Positions 1 through 7,853 of a stretch of 36,252 nucleotides of DNA are shown one piece after another. The DNA is from Gammaproteobacteria bacterium (lineage in GTDB: Bacteria > Pseudomonadota > Gammaproteobacteria > Steroidobacterales > Steroidobacteraceae), in NCBI GenBank assembly GCA_028293805.1, contig JAQGOC010000083.1, positions 1 to 36,252 on the forward strand, given 5' to 3'. Numbering within the stretch: the first letter of the stretch is position 1; each line of letters begins with the position of its first letter. The notes below the pieces were generated by a model that was not told the DNA's origin, did not search any database, and was given only the letters and a program-made list of their open reading frames with translations. Made by a program: the position numbers and the translations under genes.

Positions 1-40
1 TTGTTGACGTCACGGTCGCGATCGGACAGAGTCGGCCCAG

Positions 41-217
41 CTACCCCCGCGCCCGCTTCGCGGTAAAGGTAACGTGAGTTTCACCTGCGCATGCTGACTG
101 CTCCAATTCATTCAGGAGCCGCCGTGCTGCTCTGAGGTCGGACGTCTCGAACCCCTCCGTGAATCGATCATAGACGGCCGCAAGCGCACCGTGTGCCTCA
201 TCAGGACAGCCTTGCTT
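41..217 (-). pseudogene. C-terminal remnant of a TPR/cyclase-type ATPase protein
   Basis: Reading the minus strand gives an open frame of about 58 codons that ends at a TAG at 41-43 and has a stop, not a start, at its upstream end. It contains the stretch AAVYDRFTEGFETSDLRAAR followed by RLLNELE. That resembles the conserved last residues of adenylate-cyclase/AAA-TPR regulators (PVYGWFTEGFDTPDLKEAK type). Nothing of the catalytic or ATPase part is present, so this is a 3' remnant left by rearrangement. The family assignment rests on this tail motif alone. Confidence 0.5.
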
Positions 218-229
218 GCGCCTAGTGCT

Positions 230-1360
230 TCAGCGCGGCACCGCCGCGTGAGCTGCGAGCCGCACGCCCAGCCGACGTGCGCCCCAGACTCCGGGCGGCC
301 CCGCGAACACTCCGGGAATGGGCGTCCCGCAACTTTTGCAGGCGCCGGTGTCGGTGAGCCGCCATGCGCCGAGCTCGTACCAGTCGCGCTCGATCACGCG
401 CGTGCCGCAGTGAGGACAGTACGTGCTGCCCCCTTCGCTGTCGTGCACGTTACCTGTATAGACGTAGTGCAGGCCGTTCGCGAGCGCGATACGCCGAGCG
501 CGCGTCAGCGTCGCTGACGGTGTGCACGGTTTGTCGAGCAACTTCCAATCCGGGTGAAACGCCGTGAAATGTAGTGGCACGTTGGGGCCGAGCTTCTCAG
601 CGATCCATTGCGTCATCTGATCGAGCTCGCCGTCGGAGTCGTTCTCCCCCGGAATGAGAAGCGTCGTGATCTCGAACCACACGGTGGTCTCACGTTTCAA
701 GTACTCCAAAGTTTCGAGCACCGGCGCGAGCGCGCCGCCGCAGATCTTGTAGTAGAAACGCTCGCTGAACGCCTTTAGATCGACGTTTGCGGCGTCCATG
801 TGGCGGTAGAACTCGGCGCGCGGCCCGGCGCACATGTAGCCCGCGGTCACGGCGACGCTTCTGATGCCGCGCGCACGGCATGCCTGCGCGGCGTCAATTG
901 CATACTCCATGAACACGACCGGATCGTTGTACGTGAACGCGATGCTCGCGCAACGGAGCCTTTCGGCGGCGTCGGCGAGATCCTCGGGACTCGCGCTGTC
1001 GGCAAGCGTGTCCATCTCACGCGACTTCGACATATCCCAGTTCTGGCAGAACTTGCAGGCTAAATTGCAGCCGGCCGTACCGAAGGACAGCACGCTCGTT
1101 CCGGGCAGGAAATGGTTGAGAGGCTTTTTCTCGATAGGGTCGACGCAGAAGCCGCTTGAGCGGCCATAGCTGAACAGCTTGATACGCCCTGCTTCCGCGC
1201 CACGTACGAAGCACAGGCCTCGTTGCCCATCGCGCAGCTTGCAGGCGCGCGGGCACACGTCGCATTGCACACGGCCGTCGTCCAGCGCGTGCCAGTAGCG
1301 CGTTTCAATGATCGAGCCTTCCGCCGGTCGTACGACCGCGCTTTCCGCCGCTTCGCTCAT
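230..1360 (-). CDS. amrS: AmmeMemoRadiSam system radical SAM enzyme (AmrS)
   Basis: 376-residue radical SAM protein. The [4Fe-4S]/SAM motif CNLACKFC is at residues 98-105 (C98, C102, C105). It is preceded by an N-terminal cysteine-rich segment (CDVCPRAC, about residues 33-40) and followed by the family segment QNWDMSK. A C-terminal cysteine pair region (YCPHCGT, then CKSCGTPIPG) completes the usual length of this family. The product belongs to the radical SAM branch found with Memo and AMMECR1 proteins; the biochemical reaction is not established. The ATG at 1360 gives the expected N-terminus. The neighbouring Memo gene is divergent, with about 45 bp between the two starts, so a shared promoter region is likely. 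The AMMECR1 partner is not fused to either gene and is not seen in the window. Confidence 0.93.
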   Translation of the reverse strand: MSEAAESAVVRPAEGSIIETRYWHALDDGRVQCDVCPRACKLRDGQRGLCFVRGAEAGRIKLFSYGRSSGFCVDPIEKKPLNHFLPGTSVLSFGTAGCNLACKFCQNWDMSKSREMDTLADSASPEDLADAAERLRCASIAFTYNDPVVFMEYAIDAAQACRARGIRSVAVTAGYMCAGPRAEFYRHMDAANVDLKAFSERFYYKICGGALAPVLETLEYLKRETTVWFEITTLLIPGENDSDGELDQMTQWIAEKLGPNVPLHFTAFHPDWKLLDKPCTPSATLTRARRIALANGLHYVYTGNVHDSEGGSTYCPHCGTRVIERDWYELGAWRLTDTGACKSCGTPIPGVFAGPPGVWGARRLGVRLAAHAAVPR

Positions 1361-1405
1361 GCGCGCAATTGTGCTCCCGTTCGGGCGGATCGATACTCCC
1401 GCCGC

Positions 1406-2266
1406 ATGCGCGGCGCAATCGAAGTTTCTGGCATTCGTCGACCCGCCGTAGCGGGAGTCTTCTATCCGCGGGACCCACGGACGCTGCGCACGGTGATCGC
1501 CGAATGCTTAGCTCAGGCTATCAGGCCGCAAGCAGCTCCGAACGCCGCAGACGCCGGGCGTCCTGCGCGCGTATCGCTGCCGAAGGCCTTGATTGCACCA
1601 CACGCCGGCTATGTCTACTCCGGGCCCATAGCCGCGTCGGCATTCAGCGCGCTCGGTGATGCCGCGCATGGAATCGAACGCATCGTCCTGATCGGTCCGA
1701 GCCACTTTCTGCCCTTCTCTGGCCTCGCGGTCTCCCGCGCCAAAGCCTTCGCAACACCGCTAGGCGCCGTTCCAGTAGACGACGCTGCTCGCCGTGACGT
1801 TCTGCGCGTCCCTCACGTCGTGACAGCGGACGGGCCGCATGCGCACGAGCACAGCCTGGAGGTGCAGCTTCCGTTTCTGCAAGTGCCGCTCGGTGAATTT
1901 CGGGTGCTGCCGATCGCAACCGGCGACGCGACGGCGCGGGAAGTTGCCGCGGCGCTGGAATGCGTCTGGGGCAATGCGGAAACGCTCATTGTCGTGAGCT
2001 CCGACCTCTCCCATTACCTCGAATACGCCGCGGCACGCAGTGTCGACGCCTCAACGGCCCAGTCGATTCTCAACTGCTCAACCGACCTCGGGGCTGAGCA
2101 AGCTTGCGGCTGTGTCGGCATAAACGGGCTCATGCACGTCGCGCGCAAGCGTGAGCTCGAGGTGAGGCTGCTCGATCTTCGCAATTCGGGCGACACGGCC
2201 GCGGGGCGCTCCCGCGTGGTCGGCTATGGCGCGTTCGCGCTTTACGAGGCGCGTGTCACACGTTAG
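1406..2266 (+). CDS. amrB: Memo family protein (AmmeMemoRadiSam system protein B)
   Basis: 286-residue Memo-like protein. The ATG at 1406 was chosen because homology starts at once (IRRPAVAGVFYPRDP). Upstream in-frame starts would run through the divergent amrS gene. Family motifs seen are PHAGYVYSGPIAASAF (about residues 63-78), VLIGPSHF, HSLEVQLPFLQ and VSSDLSHY, which place the conserved histidines of the Memo fold. This fold is related to non-haem-iron extradiol dioxygenases. Length is normal for the family. Pairing with amrS supports a joint role in the AmmeMemoRadiSam system, whose substrate is unknown. Confidence 0.9.
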   Translation: MRGAIEVSGIRRPAVAGVFYPRDPRTLRTVIAECLAQAIRPQAAPNAADAGRPARVSLPKALIAPHAGYVYSGPIAASAFSALGDAAHGIERIVLIGPSHFLPFSGLAVSRAKAFATPLGAVPVDDAARRDVLRVPHVVTADGPHAHEHSLEVQLPFLQVPLGEFRVLPIATGDATAREVAAALECVWGNAETLIVVSSDLSHYLEYAAARSVDASTAQSILNCSTDLGAEQACGCVGINGLMHVARKRELEVRLLDLRNSGDTAAGRSRVVGYGAFALYEARVTR

Positions 2267-2527
2267 ACGGTGCCGCTCCTTGCGCTCGATCGCGACCTAC
2301 CGAATGTGTGTTGATGCGTGACCGTTTTGCCACGTGGAACCCGGAGATCGGCGAGCTGCGCTGCTGCGCTCCCTTTAACCACAAAGTAAGTATGCTTCAC
2401 TGCGCACGGGGGCCCTCTCATCCAAAACCCTACGGGGACGCAATGCGGAGCCCCTTACCACGAACGGGAATCCGGAAAAGGGTACGCACGCATCCTCCGA
2501 GCGGTGCCCGAATAAGGAATCAATATT

Positions 2528-2683
2528 ATGAATGAGCATCTTTGGGCCGGTGTTGATTTCAAGACTGAGATGGCCACTTTTCATCTCGACAGAATGAGTA
2601 GATCGCTCGAACCGCCGGATCAAACCTATGAAGCAGTACGATCTAGCCGCGCCGGCCCGATCGAGGGAGCCACCACCACCTGA
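2528..2683 (+). pseudogene. Possible IS110-family transposase N-terminal fragment
   Basis: A 51-codon reading frame starts with MNEHLWAGVDFKTEMATFHL, which resembles the DEDD/RuvC-like N-terminus of IS110-type transposases (hydrophobic-G-V-D-x-x-K). The remaining 30 residues show no similarity I recognise and the frame stops at 2681. If correct, this is a stub of a lost element. About 120 bp of non-coding DNA lies upstream, where IS110 elements normally carry their left-end RNA region. The assignment rests on a short motif and is weak. Confidence 0.3.
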
Positions 2684-2832
2684 ACGACGACCATTATGCG
2701 GGGTGCCGCGAAGCGGATGACTAAGGAAGGCACGACGCTACTCGACCGATCAGCTCATCGACGTGACGTGCCTGCCGTTTTGCGGACCAGCTGATTCTTG
2801 AGAAAATGGCTTCCAGGGCGAACGAGGAAGCC

Positions 2833-3060
2833 ATGAAGAAGACCCGGTTCAGCGAAGACGACATGGTGAAGATCCTGCGGGAGGCCGACCTGGCGCCGGT
2901 GGCGGAGGTGGCCAAGAAGCACGGGATCAGCGACCAGACGATCTACCGTAAGCGCTTCGGCAAGCTCGAGGCCGTGGATGTGAAGCGGCTGCGGCACTTG
3001 GAAGCGGAGAACGCGAAGCTGAAGAAGGTGGCTGCGCCGGGAGCCTGGGCGCGACATGAG
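2833..3060 (+). pseudogene. IS3-family transposase OrfA fragment
   Basis: Starting at ATG 2833 the product reads MKKTRFSEDDMVKILREADL, then APVAEVAKKHGISDQTIY, then LEAVDVKRLRHLEAENAKLKK. This is the helix-turn-helix and leucine-zipper part of an IS3 (IS407/IS911-like) OrfA. Two residues are missing after TIY, where the family normally has xW before RKRFG, equal to a 6-bp in-frame deletion inside the HTH. Homology stops after NAKLKK, near 3040, where esterase-like DNA begins on the opposite strand. No OrfB is present. The remnant is surely non-functional as a transposase. Confidence 0.8.
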
Positions 3061-3069
3061 ACCGGCTTC

Positions 3070-3480
3070 CTGCACCGGGCGGTCACAGTTGGCGGCGTCG
3101 AATACCAGCTGCCATTGCCGCCGGCGGAGAAGCCGGTGAGATAGACGCGGTTCGGATTGCCGTGGAATTCGGCCAGCGCGCCGTCACCTGCTTGAGCGCC
3201 GCCTCGACTGGCGGCTGGCCTTTCATCACCCCGCCCGTTCGAGTCCTGCCAGGCCAGGCCGTCGGCGTCGGCGTGCGGAAAGACGACGATGGCCGGGAAA
3301 CGGTCCGGGTGCAGGCGGATGCCCTTGCCCAGTGCGCCCTCCGCGGGCAGGAGGCCGTCGGTCTCGAACGTGCCGCCGCCGTGCAGGGCCAGGATCACGG
3401 GCCAGCGGCGGCCGGGGGTCCAGTCGCGCGGCACATAGACCTCGTAGCGGCTTCCCTTCTTCCCGATCGCGGCAAGGTCT
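3070..3480 (-). pseudogene. Esterase/PHB-depolymerase-like alpha/beta-hydrolase fragment
   Basis: Minus-strand translation from about 3480 gives KKGSRYEVYVPRDW, RWPVILALHGGGTFETDG, FPAIVVFPHADADGLAWQDS and VYLTGFSAGGNGSWY. These include an HGGG oxyanion strand and the GFSAGG nucleophile elbow of LpqC/feruloyl-esterase-like hydrolases. The middle (after WQDSNGR) drifts out of the expected sequence, which suggests a frameshift. Everything beyond the nucleophile elbow is missing at the junction with the IS3 remnant, so the catalytic Asp and His are absent. The N-terminus and signal peptide are also lost. Confidence 0.7.
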
Positions 3481-3821
3481 GTGGGTCGATCTTGGGTATC
3501 GAGTTAGTCGCTCTGGGTCCTCAACTAATCGCCGGTCTCATGTTGGTCGCAGCGACCGCAACTGAATGGCTTGGAGACCGCACGCCTGAAAAGACGGCCA
3601 TTTCGTAGGATCGCTTCCCCCAATGATGCCGCCTCAAGCGAAGGTCCGCTTAGGGTTCCGAAACCAGCCCTTCGAGAAATGCCCCCAGAAGCGGTCATCT
3701 AAGGTTTATCCTCTGGCGTCGAGGCGCGACGCTCCTCGTATTCAAAACTGGCAACGGCTCACGCCTTGCTGTCGATTTCATTTAAGGCGGCATTCGAAGC
3801 AAGAATCTCGTGCGGGCAAGA
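3481..3821. other. Stretch without a recognisable gene
   Basis: Between the esterase fragment and the YihY gene I see no convincing coding frame, RNA gene or repeat. It probably contains the promoter of the downstream membrane protein gene, but no clear -35/-10 pair stands out. Confidence 0.4.
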
Positions 3822-4700
3822 ATGCAAATGTTGGGGCAACGAGCTGCATACGTATTGAATCACCCCGGCGTATTTGCCATTCAGGTGCTGAAGAGTTTTC
3901 GTGCAAATCAGGGGTTGCTACTGGCAGGTGCGGTGGCCTACTACGCCCTGCTGTCGATCGTGCCATTGTTGATCCTTACGGTCATTGCGCTATCGCACGT
4001 CATCGATCAGACCGAATTGCTTCAGACCCTCGGGCGTTACCTGGAGTGGTTGGTTCCTGGACAGTCTGGGGTTCTCATTGTGGAACTCAGCACTTTTCTC
4101 GATCATCGCGAAGTGATGGGTTGGGTGCTATTGGTGACGATGCTGTTCTTCAGCTCCCTGGCATTCACAGTGCTCGAGACTGCGATGTCCGTGATCCTCC
4201 ATCATCGCGTCGCAACTCGCAGGCGCCGCTTTCTTGTCTCGGCGGTGATTCCGTACTGCTACATTCTTTCGCTCGGTCTCGGACTGTTGCTGGTGACCCT
4301 TGTTGCTGGGAGCCTGAAGGCCATGGGACAGGAACAGGTCGAGTTCCTCGGACGCAACTGGTCGCTTGGTGGTGTGTCGGGCATGCTGCTGTACCTGCTT
4401 GGCGTGGCCGGCGAGATCTTTATCCTTACCTCCATCTACATGGTGATGCCGGTGGGACGCCCGTCGCTACTGCACGCACTCATTGGCGCCATAGCAGCAA
4501 CAATACTGTGGGAGTTGACACGCCATGTACTTGTTTGGTACTTCGCGACGCTTTCTCAGATTGGCACGGTCTACGGATCGCTGACGACAGCCATCGTCGT
4601 TTTGCTGAGTCTCGAACTTGCGTCGACCTTGCTTATGTTCGGCGCCCAGGTGATTGCGGAGTACGAGCGAATCGGGAGAGCCCGTAATGTCCAGAAATGA
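3822..4700 (+). CDS. YihY/BrkB family inner-membrane protein
   Basis: 292-residue polytopic membrane protein. The N-terminal pattern FRANQGLLLAGAVAYYALLS is the hallmark of the YihY/virulence-factor BrkB family. About six hydrophobic segments follow, ending with GSLTTAIVVLLSLELASTLL, the usual last helix. The molecular function is not established; BrkB was once thought to be a ribonuclease and is now viewed as a membrane protein of unknown, possibly transport, role. ATG 3822 or 3828 and GTG 3810 are all possible starts, and none has a strong ribosome binding site. The last codons (RNVQK, stop at 4698-4700) lie inside the first copy of the 96-bp repeat described separately. Confidence 0.88.
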   Translation: MQMLGQRAAYVLNHPGVFAIQVLKSFRANQGLLLAGAVAYYALLSIVPLLILTVIALSHVIDQTELLQTLGRYLEWLVPGQSGVLIVELSTFLDHREVMGWVLLVTMLFFSSLAFTVLETAMSVILHHRVATRRRRFLVSAVIPYCYILSLGLGLLLVTLVAGSLKAMGQEQVEFLGRNWSLGGVSGMLLYLLGVAGEIFILTSIYMVMPVGRPSLLHALIGAIAATILWELTRHVLVWYFATLSQIGTVYGSLTTAIVVLLSLELASTLLMFGAQVIAEYERIGRARNVQK

Positions 4701-4778
4701 AACAGGAGACGGTTCAAGCGGCTTGACGATGATAGTAGCTCAGCATTCCTCCTAGTCGCTGACGCCGTCTGGCTGCAC
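4683..4778 (-). repeat. 96-bp imperfect direct repeat, copy 1
   Basis: Aligns without gaps to 4879-4974 at a fixed offset of 196 bp. On the minus strand it encodes RLGGMLSYYHRQAA followed by a TGA stop. Its left end overlaps the last 18 bp of the YihY gene. Sequence similarity continues past the stop codon to the conserved edge TTTCTGGACATTACG (minus strand). Confidence 0.8.
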
Positions 4779-4828
4779 GGTAAGGCTCGCCAATGTCGGC
4801 GAGAGGCTTCAGCAGAGCGAACTCAAAC

Positions 4829-5089
4829 CTAGCATGTCTCGCCTTCGCGGGGACAAGGGGCGCAGATCACATGCCGGGCGTAATGTCCAGAAATCGAGTT
4901 GGAGGCCGGCCAGGCAGCTTCGCGATGATAGTAGCTGAGCATCCCTCCGAGTCGCTCGTGCCGCTTGGTTGCACCTTGAGACTTCCATAAGTGAGTGACA
5001 TGTTTTGCAACACCAAAGCGACAGTACTCCTGCGCTTCCGTGCGGCTCCTCATGTTTGCGAGGACGTTGTATCTGGCTCTTGGCAACAC
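4829..5089 (-). CDS. Unknown small protein with RLGGMLSYYHREAA motif
   Basis: An 86-codon frame covers repeat copy 2 and its upstream extension (ANMRSRTEAQEYCRFGVAKH, then VTHLWKSQGATKRHE). I recognise no domain. The motif RLGGMLSYYHR[QE]AA is shared with copy 1 at 4683-4778, and the two differ mainly at third codon positions, which suggests that this frame was once under protein-level selection. In copy 1 a stop follows directly after AA, so the natural C-terminus is probably there and the last 27 residues here are read-through. The start is uncertain. It overlaps the end of the SDR gene by one base. It may be a remnant of a mobile or cassette-borne gene. Confidence 0.35.
   Translation of the reverse strand: MLPRARYNVLANMRSRTEAQEYCRFGVAKHVTHLWKSQGATKRHERLGGMLSYYHREAAWPASNSISGHYARHVICAPCPREGETC
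4879..4974 (-). repeat. 96-bp imperfect direct repeat, copy 2
   Basis: Second copy of the repeat at 4683-4778. On the minus strand it encodes RLGGMLSYYHREAA. Where copy 1 has TGA this copy has TGG, so the frame reads on for about 27 more codons. Most differences in the shared 14-codon motif are synonymous. Confidence 0.8.
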
Positions 5090-5841
5090 TATGAGGTGCT
5101 GGCCCGCGAGCCCCGGCTGGACCCGGACGTTTCATGCGACTGAGACGTGTGGGGACGAAACCAGAAGCTCCGCGCGTCGACAGCGGCGAAGATCTGCTCT
5201 GCAACCTCTTCGGGTGGCAGGGAGTTCAGCGGAACGCAGCGCATCGAGAGCGGGGCGGAATTCCGGTATTCGGGAGCGCTCGCGATAGTCGTATTGCCGA
5301 GCGCGGGGCAGACTAACGTCACTCCGACCCGCGACCCCATCGAATCCAGCTCGCGATAAAGCGACTCCGACAGACCCACGATTGCGTGCGTGATCGCCAC
5401 GTCGGGCGCTGCACCGCGAATTCCGAACACTTCCGCGGCAGCAATGTTGACGATATGTCCTCCATCGCGCTCGACCATATCCGGCGCGAAGACCTGCACG
5501 CCGTTAACTACGCCCCACAGAGTCGCCTCGATACTCACACCGGGATTGTTGCAGATCAGCCACGGCGGACCTAGCTCAGCCGCGCTGCGTCGGGCCAGCT
5601 CACAGACGGAAGCGAAATCGCGCATCTCGCTGTAGACCGCGATGGCCTCAACATCCTTCGCCTTGACTTTCGCGAGAGCAGCGGCCAGCAGGTATTGATT
5701 CGCATCAGCGAGCGCTACCATCATGCCTCTATCCGCGGCATACAACGCCAGCGCCAACCCGATGTCACTCGCTGCGCCTGTGATCACCGCGACCTTACCT
5801 GTCAGGTCAGTCTTGGGTCCCATGGCAAACGTGTCACTCAC
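5089..5841 (-). CDS. SDR-family protein without catalytic residues (probably decaying)
   Basis: 250-residue short-chain dehydrogenase/reductase fold. The nucleotide-binding TGAASDIG is at about residues 21-28 and NNPG stands in place of NNAG. The catalytic set is gone: the usual IAS is IAA, and the usual Y-x-V-A-T-K region reads PDVAITHAIVG, so Ser, Tyr and Lys are Ala, Asp and Thr. The PG motif after the sixth strand is PA. The fold framework (IVGLSESLYREL, SRVGVTLVCP) is well kept. The C-terminus from about residue 225 is low-complexity Ser/Thr/Arg and unlike family members. It is either a non-catalytic SDR-like protein or an early pseudogene; I favour decay because the neighbours are also damaged. 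Confidence 0.75.
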   Translation of the reverse strand: MSDTFAMGPKTDLTGKVAVITGAASDIGLALALYAADRGMMVALADANQYLLAAALAKVKAKDVEAIAVYSEMRDFASVCELARRSAAELGPPWLICNNPGVSIEATLWGVVNGVQVFAPDMVERDGGHIVNIAAAEVFGIRGAAPDVAITHAIVGLSESLYRELDSMGSRVGVTLVCPALGNTTIASAPEYRNSAPLSMRCVPLNSLPPEEVAEQIFAAVDARSFWFRPHTSQSHETSGSSRGSRASTS

Positions 5842-5951
5842 TTACGTAATCCTCCGTAATCCAGCCTAGAGCAATTGAACGTCCTAAAAGGACATTCGGT
5901 CTGGCGAAGCGCACATCGTTTTAACCGTGAGCGCGTTCTCCAACATGCGCG

Positions 5952-6320
5952 TCAGATAGCTCTCCAGTTGGCGCGCTTCAGCAGCTGCCCCAAATCGGCG
6001 AGCCAATCCTCCACTTCCCTGTACGCGGTACCGACGGTGGCCCGATAGTTGGCGACCTGCTCGTCGTACGCGGCGCGGGCCTGGTCCGTTTGGGCATGGC
6101 GACGACCGCCATCAAAAGGGGTGACCCGCGCCGACAATCCGGTGTAACCCCAGATGGCGACGACCACCGGGATGTTGATACTGGGAAAGATATCGACGGG
6201 GATGCGCAACGTGGTCAAGACGCCCAGCAGCAGGATCAGCAGGGCCAGCACCACGAATGTATATGAGCGTTGCAAAGCGATCTTAGCGATCCACATGGCC
6301 CGCACTCCCGCCGAGTTCAT
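5952..6320 (-). pseudogene. RND efflux pump/NodT outer-membrane factor fusion scar
   Basis: The first half reads MWIAKIALQRSYTFVVLALL, then LGVLTTLRIPVDIFPSINIP and VVVAIWGYTGLS. This is the N-terminal cytoplasmic end and first transmembrane helix of an AcrB/MexB-type RND transporter. After a short junction (about residues 65-78) it becomes QARAAYDEQVANYRATV, then YREVEDWLADLGQL, which is the C-terminal helical part of a NodT-type outer-membrane efflux protein. More than 1,000 codons of the pump and the front of the outer-membrane gene are missing. A large in-operon deletion has fused the two ends. It cannot act as a pump. Confidence 0.75.
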
Positions 6321-7183
6321 CGGACGTTGCGTTATGGACTGATCGTCACCGCGTCGCCGGGAGTCACCGTATCGATGGGAAATGTCCGGACGATTGCAGC
6401 TCGCTTCGAATCGCGTTTCAGTTGAAACGTTAATCGAATGGCGTTGCGTTTACGCTACTGACCCCATCAACGTAAGTCGCAACCGACGCTTCATTGCCAA
6501 TGGCAAGCGCGACGGTCGTCGTCCGATGCCGGGGATAGATGGGGTTGCGGCGTTGGCTCCTTGGGTGTACGACAGTCTTGGCGCGGCTGCGGACGGCGCG
6601 CTGGGCCGCGGCAGTGGAACTCGCGCCACCCAGGATATCGCCATCGCCCGTGGGCAGCACAGACGCTGGCCAAGCCATTCAAGCGCCGCGGCGTTACTCG
6701 AGTAAGCCAGGGCCGAAATCGCGCACCCTTCGCCCGGTCGCTGGAGCAGCCCGAGACGCACGTGAGCATGAACTGTCTGCGCTGCATTGGGTTGAGCACC
6801 AAATCCCGATGGATCGGCATTCCCTCCAGATAGCTCACAATGAACCTCTGCCAGACCCCCCGCTTCGCACGAGAAATCTAGCAACGCTCGCAGACGCAAA
6901 TGGCGGCGCCAGGATAGAAGGCGAACCTTGCCGGAGTGTCGAATGACCCATTCGCCGTTCTGACGCGCGGCATCCTGCTCCCAAAGCAGAGGGTCGGCAC
7001 CTCCGCCATCAGTGGCCGTAACGGGTAGTTGCACCGATTTGCCAGCCTCTGCGGGCACCGCGCCCGGGCGTTACGGTGTGTAGTAACCCACGCCGAACAC
7101 AAATTTTCCCGCTCGCTTGACGCTAGCAGGAACATCGTTACGCGATACGAGAGATGCCGCCGGACCGCCCGCCCCCAGGCGAC
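6321..7183. other. About 860 bp without a recognisable gene
   Basis: Several long open frames exist on both strands (for example minus 6450-7058), as expected in GC-rich DNA, but none shows a domain, signal peptide or conserved motif I can identify. Minus-strand 6360-6400 can be read as a short PGDAVTISP-like tail, possibly the end of a lost membrane-fusion protein upstream of the RND remnant. That is speculative. The rest looks like eroded coding DNA. Confidence 0.35.
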
Positions 7184-7474
7184 CTAGACTCCGGGAACGA
7201 TCCGCAGATCGCGTACTACGCCGCCGTCGAGCGCCGCCAAGGCAGCTTGATAGCCCGCACTCGCGTGCACAGCGAAAGCCTGTTCCACGGAATCAAACTC
7301 GATGAGCACGGTGCGCTCCAGCTGACCGGCCTCAAAGACGCCGGCGGGCACACTGCGCGCCAGAAAACGCCCCCCACCCCCTTCAATCGCCGGAGCAGCG
7401 AGCTTCGCGTAAGCGGCCAGTTTGGCCGGATCTTTCACCTCTCGGTAACAGGAAATCCAATACGCCTTCGGCAT
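7184..7474 (-). CDS. DUF1330 family protein
   Basis: 96-residue protein of the DUF1330 family (dimeric alpha/beta-barrel, ferredoxin-like fold). It begins MPKAYWISCYREVKDP and keeps the family landmarks: AAYAKLAAPAIEGGGGRFLA, then RTVLIEFDSVEQAFAVHAS and GYQAAL. The length is normal and the frame is intact, in contrast to its surroundings. Family members are small stand-alone proteins without an assigned reaction. It appears to be a monocistronic gene. No regulatory signal is evident. Confidence 0.85.
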   Translation of the reverse strand: MPKAYWISCYREVKDPAKLAAYAKLAAPAIEGGGGRFLARSVPAGVFEAGQLERTVLIEFDSVEQAFAVHASAGYQAALAALDGGVVRDLRIVPGV

Positions 7475-7633
7475 GGCTCCTTCCTTCTGTCGAGCCGGTT
7501 GGAACAGAGAGTCTACCGTGTCCGCGACGGGGGTCCCCGCCGTCGATCGTGCGATGAAGTGCGGACAAAATGCGCCTCTATCACGGCTACAAACTCGAAA
7601 TCCTGGCGTGTGGAAGACTCAACCGCATTCGTG

Positions 7634-7723
7634 GAGGCTACGTAAAGGCTACGAGGCAATTAGGGACCCGCCAAACTCCTGATCCGCAAAGTTTCCGGCC
7701 TAGGCGGCCCAGTCCATCATAGG
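7634..7723 (-). other. dusA-type attachment site repeat, copy A
   Basis: A core at 7697-7723 (minus strand CCTATGATGGACTGGGCCG) and an arm at 7634-7652, in which GTAGCC occurs twice 10 bp apart on the minus strand. The same core-plus-arm layout is found at 20605-20696 in the same orientation: 24 of 27 core bases and 18 of 19 arm bases match. The core encodes APMMDW, the start of tRNA-dihydrouridine synthase A, a known integration target of tyrosine-recombinase islands. Confidence 0.65.
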
Positions 7724-7786
7724 CGCAATCGATACCTTTCTGGATATCGATTTGTTTTCTCTATCAGTCACTCTCATTTCGGACAT
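7700..7786 (-). pseudogene. dusA: 5' end of a dusA-like gene, cut at the attachment core
   Basis: Minus-strand frame beginning MSEMRVTDRENKSISRKVSI and continuing APMMDWAA to a stop. The segment KVSIAPMMDW matches the N-terminus of tRNA-dihydrouridine synthase A ([RK][FV]S[VI]APM[ML]DWTD). The frame ends within the attachment core, so only 28 codons are present and no catalytic domain follows. Elements that insert here are known to carry a replacement 5' end for dusA. This fragment could therefore be the host gene start or the element's own substitute start. Confidence 0.6.
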
Positions 7787-7814
7787 GTGTCGGTGGTAGC
7801 CGCGCAACCGATTC

Positions 7815-7837
7815 CTTACAATCGGGTAGATTGTAAG
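7815..7837. promoter_or_regulatory. Inverted repeat upstream of vapB (probable autoregulatory operator)
   Basis: CTTACAAT and ATTGTAAG form a perfect 8-bp inverted repeat with a 7-bp spacer, ending 16 bp before the vapB start codon. VapB/AbrB-type antitoxins commonly bind such palindromes in their own promoter, alone or with VapC. The position and symmetry are seen; the binding is inferred. Confidence 0.6.
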
Positions 7838-7853
7838 AATGAAAGGAGCCCCC

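Noticed and set aside
3623-4687. A 354-codon plus-strand frame overlapping the YihY gene
   Set aside because: It is a shifted frame of the YihY gene; its product has no transmembrane pattern or recognisable domain.
6450-7058. A 202-codon minus-strand open frame
   Set aside because: No domain, signal peptide or ribosome binding site; long chance frames are common at this GC content, and other frames over the same stretch are equally long.
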